Assembly: GCA_021163565.1 (NCBI GenBank)
Contig: JAGGTT010000081.1
Location: 1 to 5,368, forward strand
Length of the DNA stretch: 5,368 bases
Reading direction: 5' to 3'
DNA from: Candidatus Tharpella sp.
GTDB taxonomy: Bacteria > Desulfobacterota > Anaeroferrophillalia > Anaeroferrophillales > Tharpellaceae
The position numbers and the translations under genes were made by a program. Below are positions 1 through 5,368 of the stretch, in pieces. Below the pieces are notes generated by a model. The model saw nothing but the letters and a program-made list of their open reading frames with translations, was not told the DNA's origin and searched no databases. Positions within the stretch are counted from its first letter, which is position 1. Each line of letters starts with the position of its first letter.

Positions 1-2438
1 AAGCCGGACACAAAGTAGTTGTCTGTGATCAGGTCGAGGATCCCAAACAGGCCAAAGGTCTGGTGCGCCGGGAGGTTACCAAGATCATCACCCCGGGAGT
101 TAATCTTGAAAGTGAAACCCTGTCGCCAGATGATGATAATTTCTTAGCCGCAGTCACCTGCCGACAGAAAAACGGCACCATTTTCGGCCTCAGTCTACTG
201 GATGTCAGTACCGGCAAATTCAAGGTTACCGAGCTTTTTGACCTGGAGTCCCTGCTCGATGAACTGGGCCGCAGCGACCCGACGGAAATTTTACTTTCAG
301 TTCCCGCAAACGGTTATGAAGCTCAGGGACAGGAGGTAATTAAAGATCAGTTTGCCAAAGTCCATTTCACCATTCGCCCCAGCAGCGAAAGCCTCACATC
401 TAAACAGAGTCTGGAACTTCTTTGCCAGCACTTCGGCACCATCTCTCTCGATGGTTTCGGCGGCCAGCACCTGACCGCCGGCCTGGACGCGGCCGGCACT
501 GCTTTAGCCTATGCCCGGGAGACCCAGAACCAGGCCCGGCTAAATCATATCCAGTCGCTAACGGTCTACAAAAACACCAATTTCATGCAGATCGATCGTA
601 ATGTCATCTCAAATCTGGAGCTTCTCTGCACGATTCAGGAACGCAGTAAGGCGGGGAGCCTGCTCGGGATTATCGACCGCTGTCAAACCAGCATGGGCAG
701 TCGTCAATTGAAAGAGTGGCTGCTGTTTCCTTTGCTCGACAAAAAACTCATCGAACAACGCCTTGATGCAGTTGAGATCCTGCTTGAAGAGAAACGCTGC
801 CGGCTTGAACTTATGAACCACCTGCGCAAGCTCTATGACCTTGACCGGATCGCCGGTCGGCTGGCCGCAGGCCGGGCCAACGGACGCGATCTTTTAAGCT
901 TAAGAGATTCCCTTAATCTGATCCCCGGGATCAAAAAACTGCTCGCCGGCCTGCCTCTGCAACCGGCCCTGATCAACCGAGCCCTGACCGGCCTGCATGA
1001 ACTCAAAGAGTTAAGTAGCAACATCACTGAAACTCTGCTTGATGACCAGCCGCTCTCGATTACTGAGGGCCGGATTATCCGGGATGGGATCGACAAGCGA
1101 CTGGATGAATTACGCTCAATCAGTAAAAACGGCAAGCAGTGGCTGATTGAATATGAACGCAAAGAGAAAGAGAAAACCGGCATCAACGGTCTGAAAGTCC
1201 GCTTCAACCGGGTTTTCGGTTACTATATCGAGGTCACCAGAAGAAATTCTGAACAGGTACCGAAAGAGTATGTCAGACGCCAGACGCTGACAAATGCCGA
1301 ACGCTTCATAACCGATGAGCTAAAGGAATATGAAGAGAAAATTCTCGGTGCGGAAGAGAAAATCAACCTGATTGAACATGAGCTTTTTCTCGCCTTAAGA
1401 GAGCAGGCGGGCGGCCAGTTGAAAGAGATTCGTGAATCAGCTTTGCGGCTCACCCTGTTCGATGTTTTAAGTGCCCTCGCCGAAGTCGCCGATGAACGCC
1501 GCTACTGCCGCCCGGAAATCGTCAACGACCTTCAGCTCCTCGAAATTAAAGAGGGCCGCCATCCGGTAATTGAGACCTTAACTGAAAACTTTATCCCCAA
1601 TGACACCGCTTTAGATAGTGAGAAAGAGCAGCTATGGATCATAACCGGGCCCAACATGTCCGGAAAATCCACCTTCATGCGGCAGAATGGGCTCTTTGCC
1701 TTGATGGCTCAGATGGGTTCTTTTATCCCGGCTCAGAAGGCCCGTATAAGTATCTTCGACCACATTTTCACCCGGGTTGGGGCCTCTGATAACCTCGGCC
1801 GCGGGCTTTCGACCTTCATGGTGGAGATGACTGAAACTGCCCGTATTCTACATCAGGCCGGGCCTAAAAGCCTGATCATATTAGATGAAATCGGCCGCGG
1901 CACAAGTACCTTTGACGGCCTCAGCCTGGCCTGGGCGATTGCGGAAGAGATTCATGAAAATTCCGGCAGCCTGACCCTCTTTGCGACGCACTACCATGAG
2001 CTGACTGAATTGGAGCTGATTAAAACCAGAATCGCCAACTACAATGTCGCGGTCCAGCAGCGGGATGACGGCATCACCTTTCTCCGCCGGATTGTCAAAG
2101 GAGGAACCAACCATAGTTACGGGATTGAGGTCGCAAAGCTGGCGGGTATCCCGGAACCGGTTTTGATCAGGGCGAAAGAGATCCTGGAGAATCTGGAAGC
2201 TGCGGAGATATCGGAGGGTGAAAATCTGCGAATGACCGGGAAGAGTGTTTTAAGCAGCCGGACTAACGGACTGGAAAGCGGTTATCTACCCCTGCTCGAA
2301 CCGGCTGCAGATAAAAACCGTTTAGAGAAGAAAACTGAAGCCTTAAGAGAGTTCATAAAAAAACAGAACCTCAACCGGATAACTCCGATCAAGGCCCTGA
2401 ATATTCTGGAAAAGCTGCAAAAAATGGCTAACCGATAA
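1..2438 (+). CDS. mutS: DNA mismatch repair protein MutS, partial (N-terminus off the left edge)
   Basis: MutS binds base mismatches and small loops in newly replicated DNA and, through ATP-driven clamp formation, recruits MutL. The first complete codon is at base 3, and the frame stays open to TAA at 2436-2438 (811 residues). The opening residues AGHKVVVCDQVEDP match the end of the mismatch-binding domain I of E. coli MutS (near residue 87), so roughly 85-90 residues, including the Phe-x-Glu mismatch wedge, are missing; the whole protein would be about 895 residues. Connector, lever and clamp domains follow (clamp segment with FGYYIEVTR and RRQTLTNAERF near 1215-1315). Then comes the ABC ATPase: Walker A GPNMSGKST (1647-1673), STFMVEMTE, Walker B LDEIGRGTST (from 1881) and the THYHEL histidine segment (from 1986). 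The C-terminal ITPIKALNILEKL is the usual dimerisation tail. The GTG at 63 is an internal valine, not the start. The usual clamp-binding peptide before the tail is degenerate. It converges with the Rrf2 gene. Confidence 0.98.
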   Translation, partial: AGHKVVVCDQVEDPKQAKGLVRREVTKIITPGVNLESETLSPDDDNFLAAVTCRQKNGTIFGLSLLDVSTGKFKVTELFDLESLLDELGRSDPTEILLSVPANGYEAQGQEVIKDQFAKVHFTIRPSSESLTSKQSLELLCQHFGTISLDGFGGQHLTAGLDAAGTALAYARETQNQARLNHIQSLTVYKNTNFMQIDRNVISNLELLCTIQERSKAGSLLGIIDRCQTSMGSRQLKEWLLFPLLDKKLIEQRLDAVEILLEEKRCRLELMNHLRKLYDLDRIAGRLAAGRANGRDLLSLRDSLNLIPGIKKLLAGLPLQPALINRALTGLHELKELSSNITETLLDDQPLSITEGRIIRDGIDKRLDELRSISKNGKQWLIEYERKEKEKTGINGLKVRFNRVFGYYIEVTRRNSEQVPKEYVRRQTLTNAERFITDELKEYEEKILGAEEKINLIEHELFLALREQAGGQLKEIRESALRLTLFDVLSALAEVADERRYCRPEIVNDLQLLEIKEGRHPVIETLTENFIPNDTALDSEKEQLWIITGPNMSGKSTFMRQNGLFALMAQMGSFIPAQKARISIFDHIFTRVGASDNLGRGLSTFMVEMTETARILHQAGPKSLIILDEIGRGTSTFDGLSLAWAIAEEIHENSGSLTLFATHYHELTELELIKTRIANYNVAVQQRDDGITFLRRIVKGGTNHSYGIEVAKLAGIPEPVLIRAKEILENLEAAEISEGENLRMTGKSVLSSRTNGLESGYLPLLEPAADKNRLEKKTEALREFIKKQNLNRITPIKALNILEKLQKMANR

Positions 2439-2446
2439 AACCGGTT
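2419..2446 (-). terminator. Weak candidate intrinsic terminator for the minus-strand genes
   Basis: Read on the minus strand, AACCG (2446-2442) can pair with CGGTT (2434-2430) across a 7-base loop. This is followed after AGCCA by six T (2424-2419). The stem has only 5 pairs and the T-run starts 5 bases after it, so this is a marginal terminator. It lies inside the 3' end of mutS on the opposite strand. It is the only hairpin-plus-T arrangement I can find after the Rrf2 gene. Confidence 0.3.
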
Positions 2447-2448
2447 TA
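2436..2448. other. Palindrome carrying both convergent stop codons
   Basis: The 13 bases TAAAACCGGTTTA contain the perfect 10-base palindrome AAACCGGTTT (2438-2447). The plus-strand TAA of mutS sits at one end and the minus-strand TAA of the Rrf2 gene (read as TTA on the plus strand) at the other, so the two genes end 7 bases apart. Without a loop the palindrome itself is a poor RNA hairpin. No T-tract follows it on the plus strand, so a mutS terminator is not evident here. Confidence 0.6.
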
Positions 2449-2871
2449 CAATGAATCGCGGTGGGCCTGTTCCTCAACTGCGAGATCAGCAAAGTTGGTC
2501 TTCTGCAGACTCGCGATCAGATCTTCCTGAACCGTTTCCAGCTCCTTACGGATCGCGCAGAAACCCATGCGGTCACAGGCATTATAACCATCAAGACAGA
2601 GATTAAGCTTAATATCACCTTCGACAGCTTCAATCACATTGCACAAACTTACATCTACCGGCTTTCTGGCCATTGAGTAGCCACCTTTTTTACCCCGGTG
2701 AGAGATCACAATCCCGGCCCGGCTCAAACTCTGAAAAATCCGTGCCAGAAAGCCAACCGGGACATCCATCTCTCGGGCAACCTCAGGAATCACAATAATT
2801 GCACCTTCTGGCTGCATCGACATGTAAACAACCCCGCGGATCGCATAATCTGAAGCTCTGGTTAATTTCAT
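2446..2871 (-). CDS. Rrf2-family transcriptional regulator, probably iron-sulfur (NsrR/IscR-like)
   Basis: A 141-residue winged-helix regulator of the Rrf2 family, whose members sense iron-sulfur status, nitric oxide, iron or cysteine. The start MKLTRASDYAIR is the family signature and favours the ATG at 2869-2871 over an in-frame TTG at 2886. The ribosome-binding site is weak (GTGGA directly against the ATG). The recognition region runs from about residue 27 to 52, followed by the wing SHRGKKGGYSMAR (residues 58-69) and the family segment VIEAVEG (79-85). Cysteines 92, 99 and 105 (spacing C-x6-C-x5-C) are placed like the cluster ligands of NsrR and IscR. Asp8 matches the position of the fourth ligand reported for Streptomyces NsrR, although Asp8 is common across the family. 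A further Cys77 is present. It has its own promoter and is therefore likely transcribed separately from coaX. The exact signal and regulon cannot be read from the sequence; NsrR, IscR and other subgroups all remain possible. Confidence 0.93.
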   Translation of the reverse strand: MKLTRASDYAIRGVVYMSMQPEGAIIVIPEVAREMDVPVGFLARIFQSLSRAGIVISHRGKKGGYSMARKPVDVSLCNVIEAVEGDIKLNLCLDGYNACDRMGFCAIRKELETVQEDLIASLQKTNFADLAVEEQAHRDSL

Positions 2872-2917
2872 TCCACAAAATTCCAATTTAAAATATTAAT
2901 GGCTAATACGACTAACA

Positions 2918-2950
2918 AGATAAACTTTATTAAAGATATCATGTTTATCT
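2918..2950. promoter_or_regulatory. Candidate operator: inverted repeat straddling the -10
   Basis: Perfect 8-base arms, AGATAAAC (2918-2925) and GTTTATCT (2943-2950), flank a 17-base centre and are centred on base 2934 inside the -10 element. One arm lies in the promoter spacer and the other just after the expected transcription start, where a bound repressor would block polymerase. Nested inside is a second, shorter palindrome, CTTTATTAAAG (2925-2935). Autoregulation by the adjacent Rrf2 protein is the natural inference. The sequence is not a clear match to published NsrR or IscR sites, and AT-rich DNA yields some repeats by chance. Confidence 0.5.
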
Positions 2951-2961
2951 CTGGTTGTCAA
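2933..2961 (-). promoter_or_regulatory. Sigma-70-type promoter of the Rrf2 gene
   Basis: On the minus strand a consensus -35, TTGACA (2961-2956), is followed by a 17-base spacer and the -10 TATCTT (2938-2933). TG sits one base upstream of the -10 (TGATATCTT), giving an extended -10. Transcription should begin near 2926, leaving an AT-rich leader of about 55 bases before the ATG at 2871. The -35 begins 10 bases after the coaX stop codon, with no terminator between, so read-through from the upstream genes remains possible. Confidence 0.8.
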
Positions 2962-2971
2962 GCCACTTATA

Positions 2972-3745
2972 TCATTTCTCCTGGCTATTCAAATCATAAA
3001 GAAATTTAAGCCCTTTAAGGGTCAGAAACTCATCGACATTATCAATAATATCAGTCTCCCGATCGATTACTTTCGCCAACCCACCGGTCGCAACCACCAG
3101 CAGATCTTTTTTCAGCTCAGCCTTAATCCTGGCAATTAAACCTTCAACCAGAGAGAGATAACCGTAAACAATTCCAGACTGCATGCAGTGAACCGTATTT
3201 TTGCCCACTACCTCTTTCGGCCGCCGGAGCTCGACCCGGGGTAGTTTTGAAGCCCGGGCACAGAGCGCTTCCATCGAGATATTCATTCCCGGAGCAATAA
3301 CCCCGCCCAGATATTCACCTTTGTCGGAAACACAGTCAAAGGTAGTGGCCGTACCAAAATCTATAATCACCATTGCCCTTTTATAAATCTGATAGGCGGC
3401 AACCGCGTTGACCACCCGGTCGGCTCCGACCTCACGCGGGTTATCAAGTAAAATCGGCAATCCGGTTTTGATTCCCGGCCCGACCACAAACGGCCGGAAA
3501 TGGAAATATTTACTCGCCAGACCCAAAAGCTCACCCAGAACCGAAGGAACGACACAGGCAATCATCATCCCGTTAACCTCCCGGCGGTCGGCTCCGACTG
3601 AACGCAGAAATTCCTGAATCATAATGATATACTCATCCCGGGTCCGGTCGGTTGCGGTCGAAACGCGCCAGTGATCAAGCAATTCATCTTGGCGATAGAG
3701 ACCTAAGACCGTATGCGTGTTACCAACATCTATAACTACTAACAT
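2972..3745 (-). CDS. coaX: Type III pantothenate kinase
   Basis: Catalyses ATP-dependent phosphorylation of pantothenate to 4'-phosphopantothenate, the first step of coenzyme A synthesis, in the cytoplasm. The type III enzyme belongs to the ASKHA fold and is typically insensitive to CoA feedback and dependent on a monovalent cation. At 257 residues it has the normal family length. Visible motifs are the phosphate loop DVGNTH (residues 6-11), DNPREVGADR (101-110) with the catalytic-base Asp109, the second nucleotide-binding segment DFGTATTFD (129-137), GGVIAPG (147-153) and ATGG (219-222). The start is ATG at 3743-3745, with AGGA motifs just upstream. It lies 9 bases after birA, so it is very likely co-transcribed with birA and nadC. 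Oddity: VGADR also occurs at residues 50-54, encoded by the same 14 bases as the catalytic copy. The family was formerly labelled Bvg accessory factor (Baf); the kinase motifs here are intact, so that older name is not needed. Confidence 0.97.
   Translation of the reverse strand: MLVVIDVGNTHTVLGLYRQDELLDHWRVSTATDRTRDEYIIMIQEFLRSVGADRREVNGMMIACVVPSVLGELLGLASKYFHFRPFVVGPGIKTGLPILLDNPREVGADRVVNAVAAYQIYKRAMVIIDFGTATTFDCVSDKGEYLGGVIAPGMNISMEALCARASKLPRVELRRPKEVVGKNTVHCMQSGIVYGYLSLVEGLIARIKAELKKDLLVVATGGLAKVIDRETDIIDNVDEFLTLKGLKFLYDLNSQEK
3417..3598 (-). repeat. 14-base in-frame direct repeat inside coaX (two VGADR codings)
   Basis: CGGTCGGCTCCGAC occurs at 3417-3430 and again at 3585-3598, exactly 168 bases (56 codons) apart and in the same reading frame. 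Both copies encode VGADR on the minus strand. The left copy encodes the catalytic motif (residues 106-110), and the right copy encodes residues 50-54, where this motif is not expected in the family. No longer homology between the flanks is visible, so chance or local conversion is more likely than a domain duplication. Confidence 0.75.
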
Positions 3746-3756
3746 TTCCTATTCCT
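3746..3756 (-). promoter_or_regulatory. Ribosome-binding site(s) of coaX overlapping the birA stop
   Basis: The minus strand reads TAGGAATAGGAA directly before the coaX ATG. The AGGA at 3756-3753 stands 7 bases before the start and shares bases with the birA TAG (3757-3755). A second AGGAA abuts the ATG and is too close to act well. The overlap puts ribosomes ending birA at the coaX start, favouring coupled translation. Confidence 0.6.
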
Positions 3757-4525
3757 AATCATCTTTTGCGAGCCAGGCCTCACCGGCATTAAAAGAGCTT
3801 ACGCTCCCGTCCGCAAGGGTTGCAACCAGGCCGCCGTTACTGTCTATCCGCTGCGCCCGGCAATTAATTTTTTCACTTCCTGAATGGATGACGATATCTT
3901 TTCCCGCCAGATAAAAATTCCGGTTAATCAGATTCCGGATCGATCCCTCCAACCCAACAAGGCCGAAAAGGTCTGTAAAAATAAAAAGTTCCTCAAGCAG
4001 TTTTGACAACAAAAGGTCAAGTGAAACAGTTTTTTGGGATTCACATTTTAATGAGGTCACCTGCCCGCGCAGAGCCTGGGGGAAATCCAGAGTTTCAGAA
4101 TTAACATTAATACCGACCCCGATAATCACAAATTCAGCCCGGTCTGCAGCGGGTTTCATCTCCGAGAGAATACCAGCCAGTTTCAGGCCGTGGCTGAGAA
4201 GATCATTGGGCCATTTGATCATCAATCCAGGCGACTCATAATGCAAAACCTGCCACAAGGCTGCGGCCGCAACCAGTGACAGCTGCGGCAGTTTCTCAAG
4301 TTCAATCAACGGTCGCAGCAGGAGCGAGAAATAGAGGTTCAAACCGGCCGGTGAATGCCACTGCCGGCCCCGGCGGCCGCGGCCCGCTGACTGCTGATCG
4401 GCGACCACCACGGTACCTGCCGGAGCGCCGGCCTCAGCCAACTGCCAGAGATACCTGCTAGTCGAATCAAGGGTCGTAAAAGATAGAACTTTACCCCCCC
4501 AGGGAGTCACAAAAGGTTCTATCAC
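3755..4525 (-). CDS. birA: Biotin--[acetyl-CoA-carboxylase] ligase, catalytic-only type
   Basis: Activates biotin with ATP to biotinyl-5'-AMP and attaches it to the acceptor lysine of carrier domains such as the biotin carboxyl carrier protein of acetyl-CoA carboxylase. The protein has 256 residues. The catalytic domain shows LDST (19-22), the adenylate-binding loop SAGRGRRGRQW (46-56), the SPAGLNLYFS strand, KWPND (104-108), KLAGILSE (115-122) and IGVGINVN (135-142). A small C-terminal SH3-like domain follows (about 205-256, ending FNAGEAWLAKDD). It lacks the N-terminal helix-turn-helix of E. coli-type BirA (about 320 residues), so it should not act as the biotin repressor. The start is GTG at 4525, overlapping the nadC stop in GTGA. 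There is no good ribosome-binding site, which fits translational coupling. A GTG six codons later is a weaker alternative. Codons 9-11 hold a run of seven G (4494-4500). Confidence 0.96.
   Translation of the reverse strand: MIEPFVTPWGGKVLSFTTLDSTSRYLWQLAEAGAPAGTVVVADQQSAGRGRRGRQWHSPAGLNLYFSLLLRPLIELEKLPQLSLVAAAALWQVLHYESPGLMIKWPNDLLSHGLKLAGILSEMKPAADRAEFVIIGVGINVNSETLDFPQALRGQVTSLKCESQKTVSLDLLLSKLLEELFIFTDLFGLVGLEGSIRNLINRNFYLAGKDIVIHSGSEKINCRAQRIDSNGGLVATLADGSVSSFNAGEAWLAKDD
4494..4500 (-). repeat. Run of seven G in the 5' end of birA
   Basis: On the minus strand codons 9-11 (Trp-Gly-Gly) form TGGGGGGGT. Gain or loss of one G would shift the birA frame after about ten codons. It is the longest G/C homopolymer I noticed in the window. 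The length is short for phase variation. Confidence 0.85.
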
Positions 4526-5358
4526 GAAACCAGATCAAGCGAGATGTCAATTGCCGGAGCTGAATGGGTTAAAGCCCCGACTGAAATAAAATCAACTCCG
4601 GAAGCTGCCACCTGGGCCACATTTTCCAAGACTATACCGCCTGAAGCCTCAAGTTTTATGGCCGGAAACCCGTCACGCACAAAATTGACCGACTTTTGTA
4701 AAAGATCTTCATCCATATTGTCGAGCAAAATAATATCTGCCCCAAAACGCGCCGCCATTTTGACCTCGTCAAGATCTGCGGCCTCTACTTCAATTTTCAA
4801 ACCATGCGGTGCCTGGCGGATGGCATGATCAATGGCATCACGAATCGAACCGGCTGCGCGAATATGATTATCCTTGATTAAAATTCCATCAAACAGACCG
4901 TGTCGGTGATTGCGGGCACCCCCGACCTGAACCGCATATTTTTCCAGGGAACGCCATCCCGGAGTCGTCTTTCTCGTATCAACAATTTCAGCTTTGTACT
5001 CTTCGACTTCGGCAACAAAGCGTGAAGTTAAAGTAGCGATCCCGCAGAGGCGCTGGACAAAATTCAAGGCCACTCTTTCAGCCATCAGAATCGAAATAAC
5101 ATTGCCGGTCACCATCATCAGCGAGTCACCGACATCAAGCCGGTCACCATCCGCAACCCGGGCCTCAATCTTGAGTGAAGGATCGAGAGTCCGAAAAACC
5201 AGCCCCAAAACCTGAATCCCGGCGGCAACGCACTCCTGTTTGGTTTTGATCAAAGCCCGTGCTGTCGTACCCGGCGGCACGGTTGACAGAGTCGTCACAT
5301 CACCGGAACCTAAATCCTCTTCCAAAGCCATCTTTATCAACTTTTCGGTCGAAAACAT
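4522..5358 (-). CDS. nadC: Nicotinate-nucleotide pyrophosphorylase (quinolinate phosphoribosyltransferase, carboxylating)
   Basis: Converts quinolinate and phosphoribosyl pyrophosphate to nicotinate mononucleotide, CO2 and pyrophosphate, the step that links de novo quinolinate synthesis (NadB/NadA) to NAD. The protein has 278 residues, normal for the family. An N-terminal domain opens with EEDLGSGDVTT (13-23). ERVALNFVQRLCGIAT (94-109) leads into the barrel with DTRKTTPGWR (127-136), GGARNHRHGLFD (146-157), KDNH (162-165), IEVEA (189-193), LLDNM (211-215), LEASGGI (236-242) and SVGALTHSAPAIDISLD (259-275). These are the substrate- and phosphate-binding segments of the family. I chose ATG at 5356-5358 over the adjoining GTG at 5361 because the AGGAG stands at a better distance (5 bases against 2). 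The TGA stop overlaps the birA GTG start by 4 bases, so it leads the nadC-birA-coaX unit unless further genes lie beyond the right edge. Confidence 0.97.
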   Translation of the reverse strand: MFSTEKLIKMALEEDLGSGDVTTLSTVPPGTTARALIKTKQECVAAGIQVLGLVFRTLDPSLKIEARVADGDRLDVGDSLMMVTGNVISILMAERVALNFVQRLCGIATLTSRFVAEVEEYKAEIVDTRKTTPGWRSLEKYAVQVGGARNHRHGLFDGILIKDNHIRAAGSIRDAIDHAIRQAPHGLKIEVEAADLDEVKMAARFGADIILLDNMDEDLLQKSVNFVRDGFPAIKLEASGGIVLENVAQVAASGVDFISVGALTHSAPAIDISLDLVS

Positions 5359-5363
5359 CACTA

Positions 5364-5368
5364 CTCCT
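5364..5368 (-). promoter_or_regulatory. Ribosome-binding site of nadC
   Basis: The minus strand shows AGGAG followed by TAGTG and then ATG. The 5-base spacing to the ATG at 5358 decides the start over the GTG at 5361. The promoter of this gene must lie beyond the right edge of the window. Confidence 0.8.

Noticed and set aside
63..65. GTG as the start of mutS
   Set aside because: The frame is open to the left edge and the 20 residues before it match conserved MutS sequence (CDQVEDP), so this is an internal valine.
1155..1178. Purine-rich AAAGAG repeats in mutS
   Set aside because: They encode a Lys/Glu-rich helix of the MutS clamp region (RKEKEK) that is charged in the family; no repeat-expansion signal.
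833..1207. 124-codon open frame on the minus strand inside mutS
   Set aside because: Rich in Arg and Ser with no recognisable motif; it lies opposite highly conserved MutS coding sequence and has no promoter or ribosome-binding site. A shadow of mutS.
2461..2676. 71-codon plus-strand open frame opposite the Rrf2 gene
   Set aside because: No motif, and it overlaps the well-conserved Rrf2 cysteine region and wing on the other strand. A shadow frame.
2904..2921. Resemblance to the T7 phage promoter (TAATACGACT followed by a partial match)
   Set aside because: The first 10 bases match but 4 of the last 8 differ, including the start region. There is no phage gene nearby, and the stretch lies within the leader of the Rrf2 gene on the other strand. 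A chance match in AT-rich DNA.
2926..2949. Possible Fur box within GATAAACATGATATCTTTA
   Set aside because: By hand only about 11 of 19 positions match GATAATGATAATCATTATC, too few in AT-rich DNA to claim iron control.
4263..4380. Two GCGGCCGC palindromes about 110 bases apart and a GC-rich patch in birA
   Set aside because: They fall in coding sequence for Ala-Ala-Ala and the Gly/Arg-rich adenylate loop, whose codons are GC-rich anyway. No sign of a mobile element or transfer.

Overview
The window is ordinary bacterial chromosome, densely packed with housekeeping genes. By eye the base composition is near 50% GC, and there are no phage, insertion-sequence, CRISPR or RNA genes. The layout and protein styles (a nadC-birA-coaX run, a type III pantothenate kinase, a biotin ligase without a DNA-binding domain, an Rrf2 regulator with an iron-sulfur cysteine set) would suit an anaerobic bacterium of the Desulfobacterota/Deltaproteobacteria type. 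That placement is inference from gene content and recall, not from a phylogenetic marker.

Layout. Bases 1-2438 (+) hold the last ~811 codons of mutS (DNA mismatch recognition), whose N-terminal part lies off the left edge. All other genes are on the minus strand, reading right to left: nadC (5358-4522), birA (4525-3755), coaX (3745-2972) and an Rrf2-family regulator (2871-2446). The regulator and mutS converge with only 7 bases between their stop codons, and a small palindrome carries both stops. The only real intergenic stretch is the 100 bases between coaX and the regulator. It is AT-rich and holds a very good sigma-70-type promoter (TTGACA, 17-base spacer, extended -10 TGATATCTT), with an 8-base perfect inverted repeat straddling the -10.

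How the genes work together. nadC, birA and coaX form a compact unit for three cofactors: NAD (quinolinate to nicotinate mononucleotide), protein-bound biotin (loading of carboxylase carrier domains) and coenzyme A (pantothenate phosphorylation). nadC and birA overlap by 4 bases (GTGA), and a candidate coaX ribosome-binding site overlaps the birA stop codon, so all three are probably co-transcribed and translationally linked. The regulator has its own promoter and a candidate operator, so it is probably separately and perhaps autogenously controlled by an iron-sulfur cluster.

I see no wholly new system. The items most worth a second look are the regulator's promoter/operator and cluster ligands, a degenerate sliding-clamp-binding motif in the MutS tail, an in-frame DNA repeat in coaX that duplicates the VGADR motif, and a run of seven G at the start of birA.
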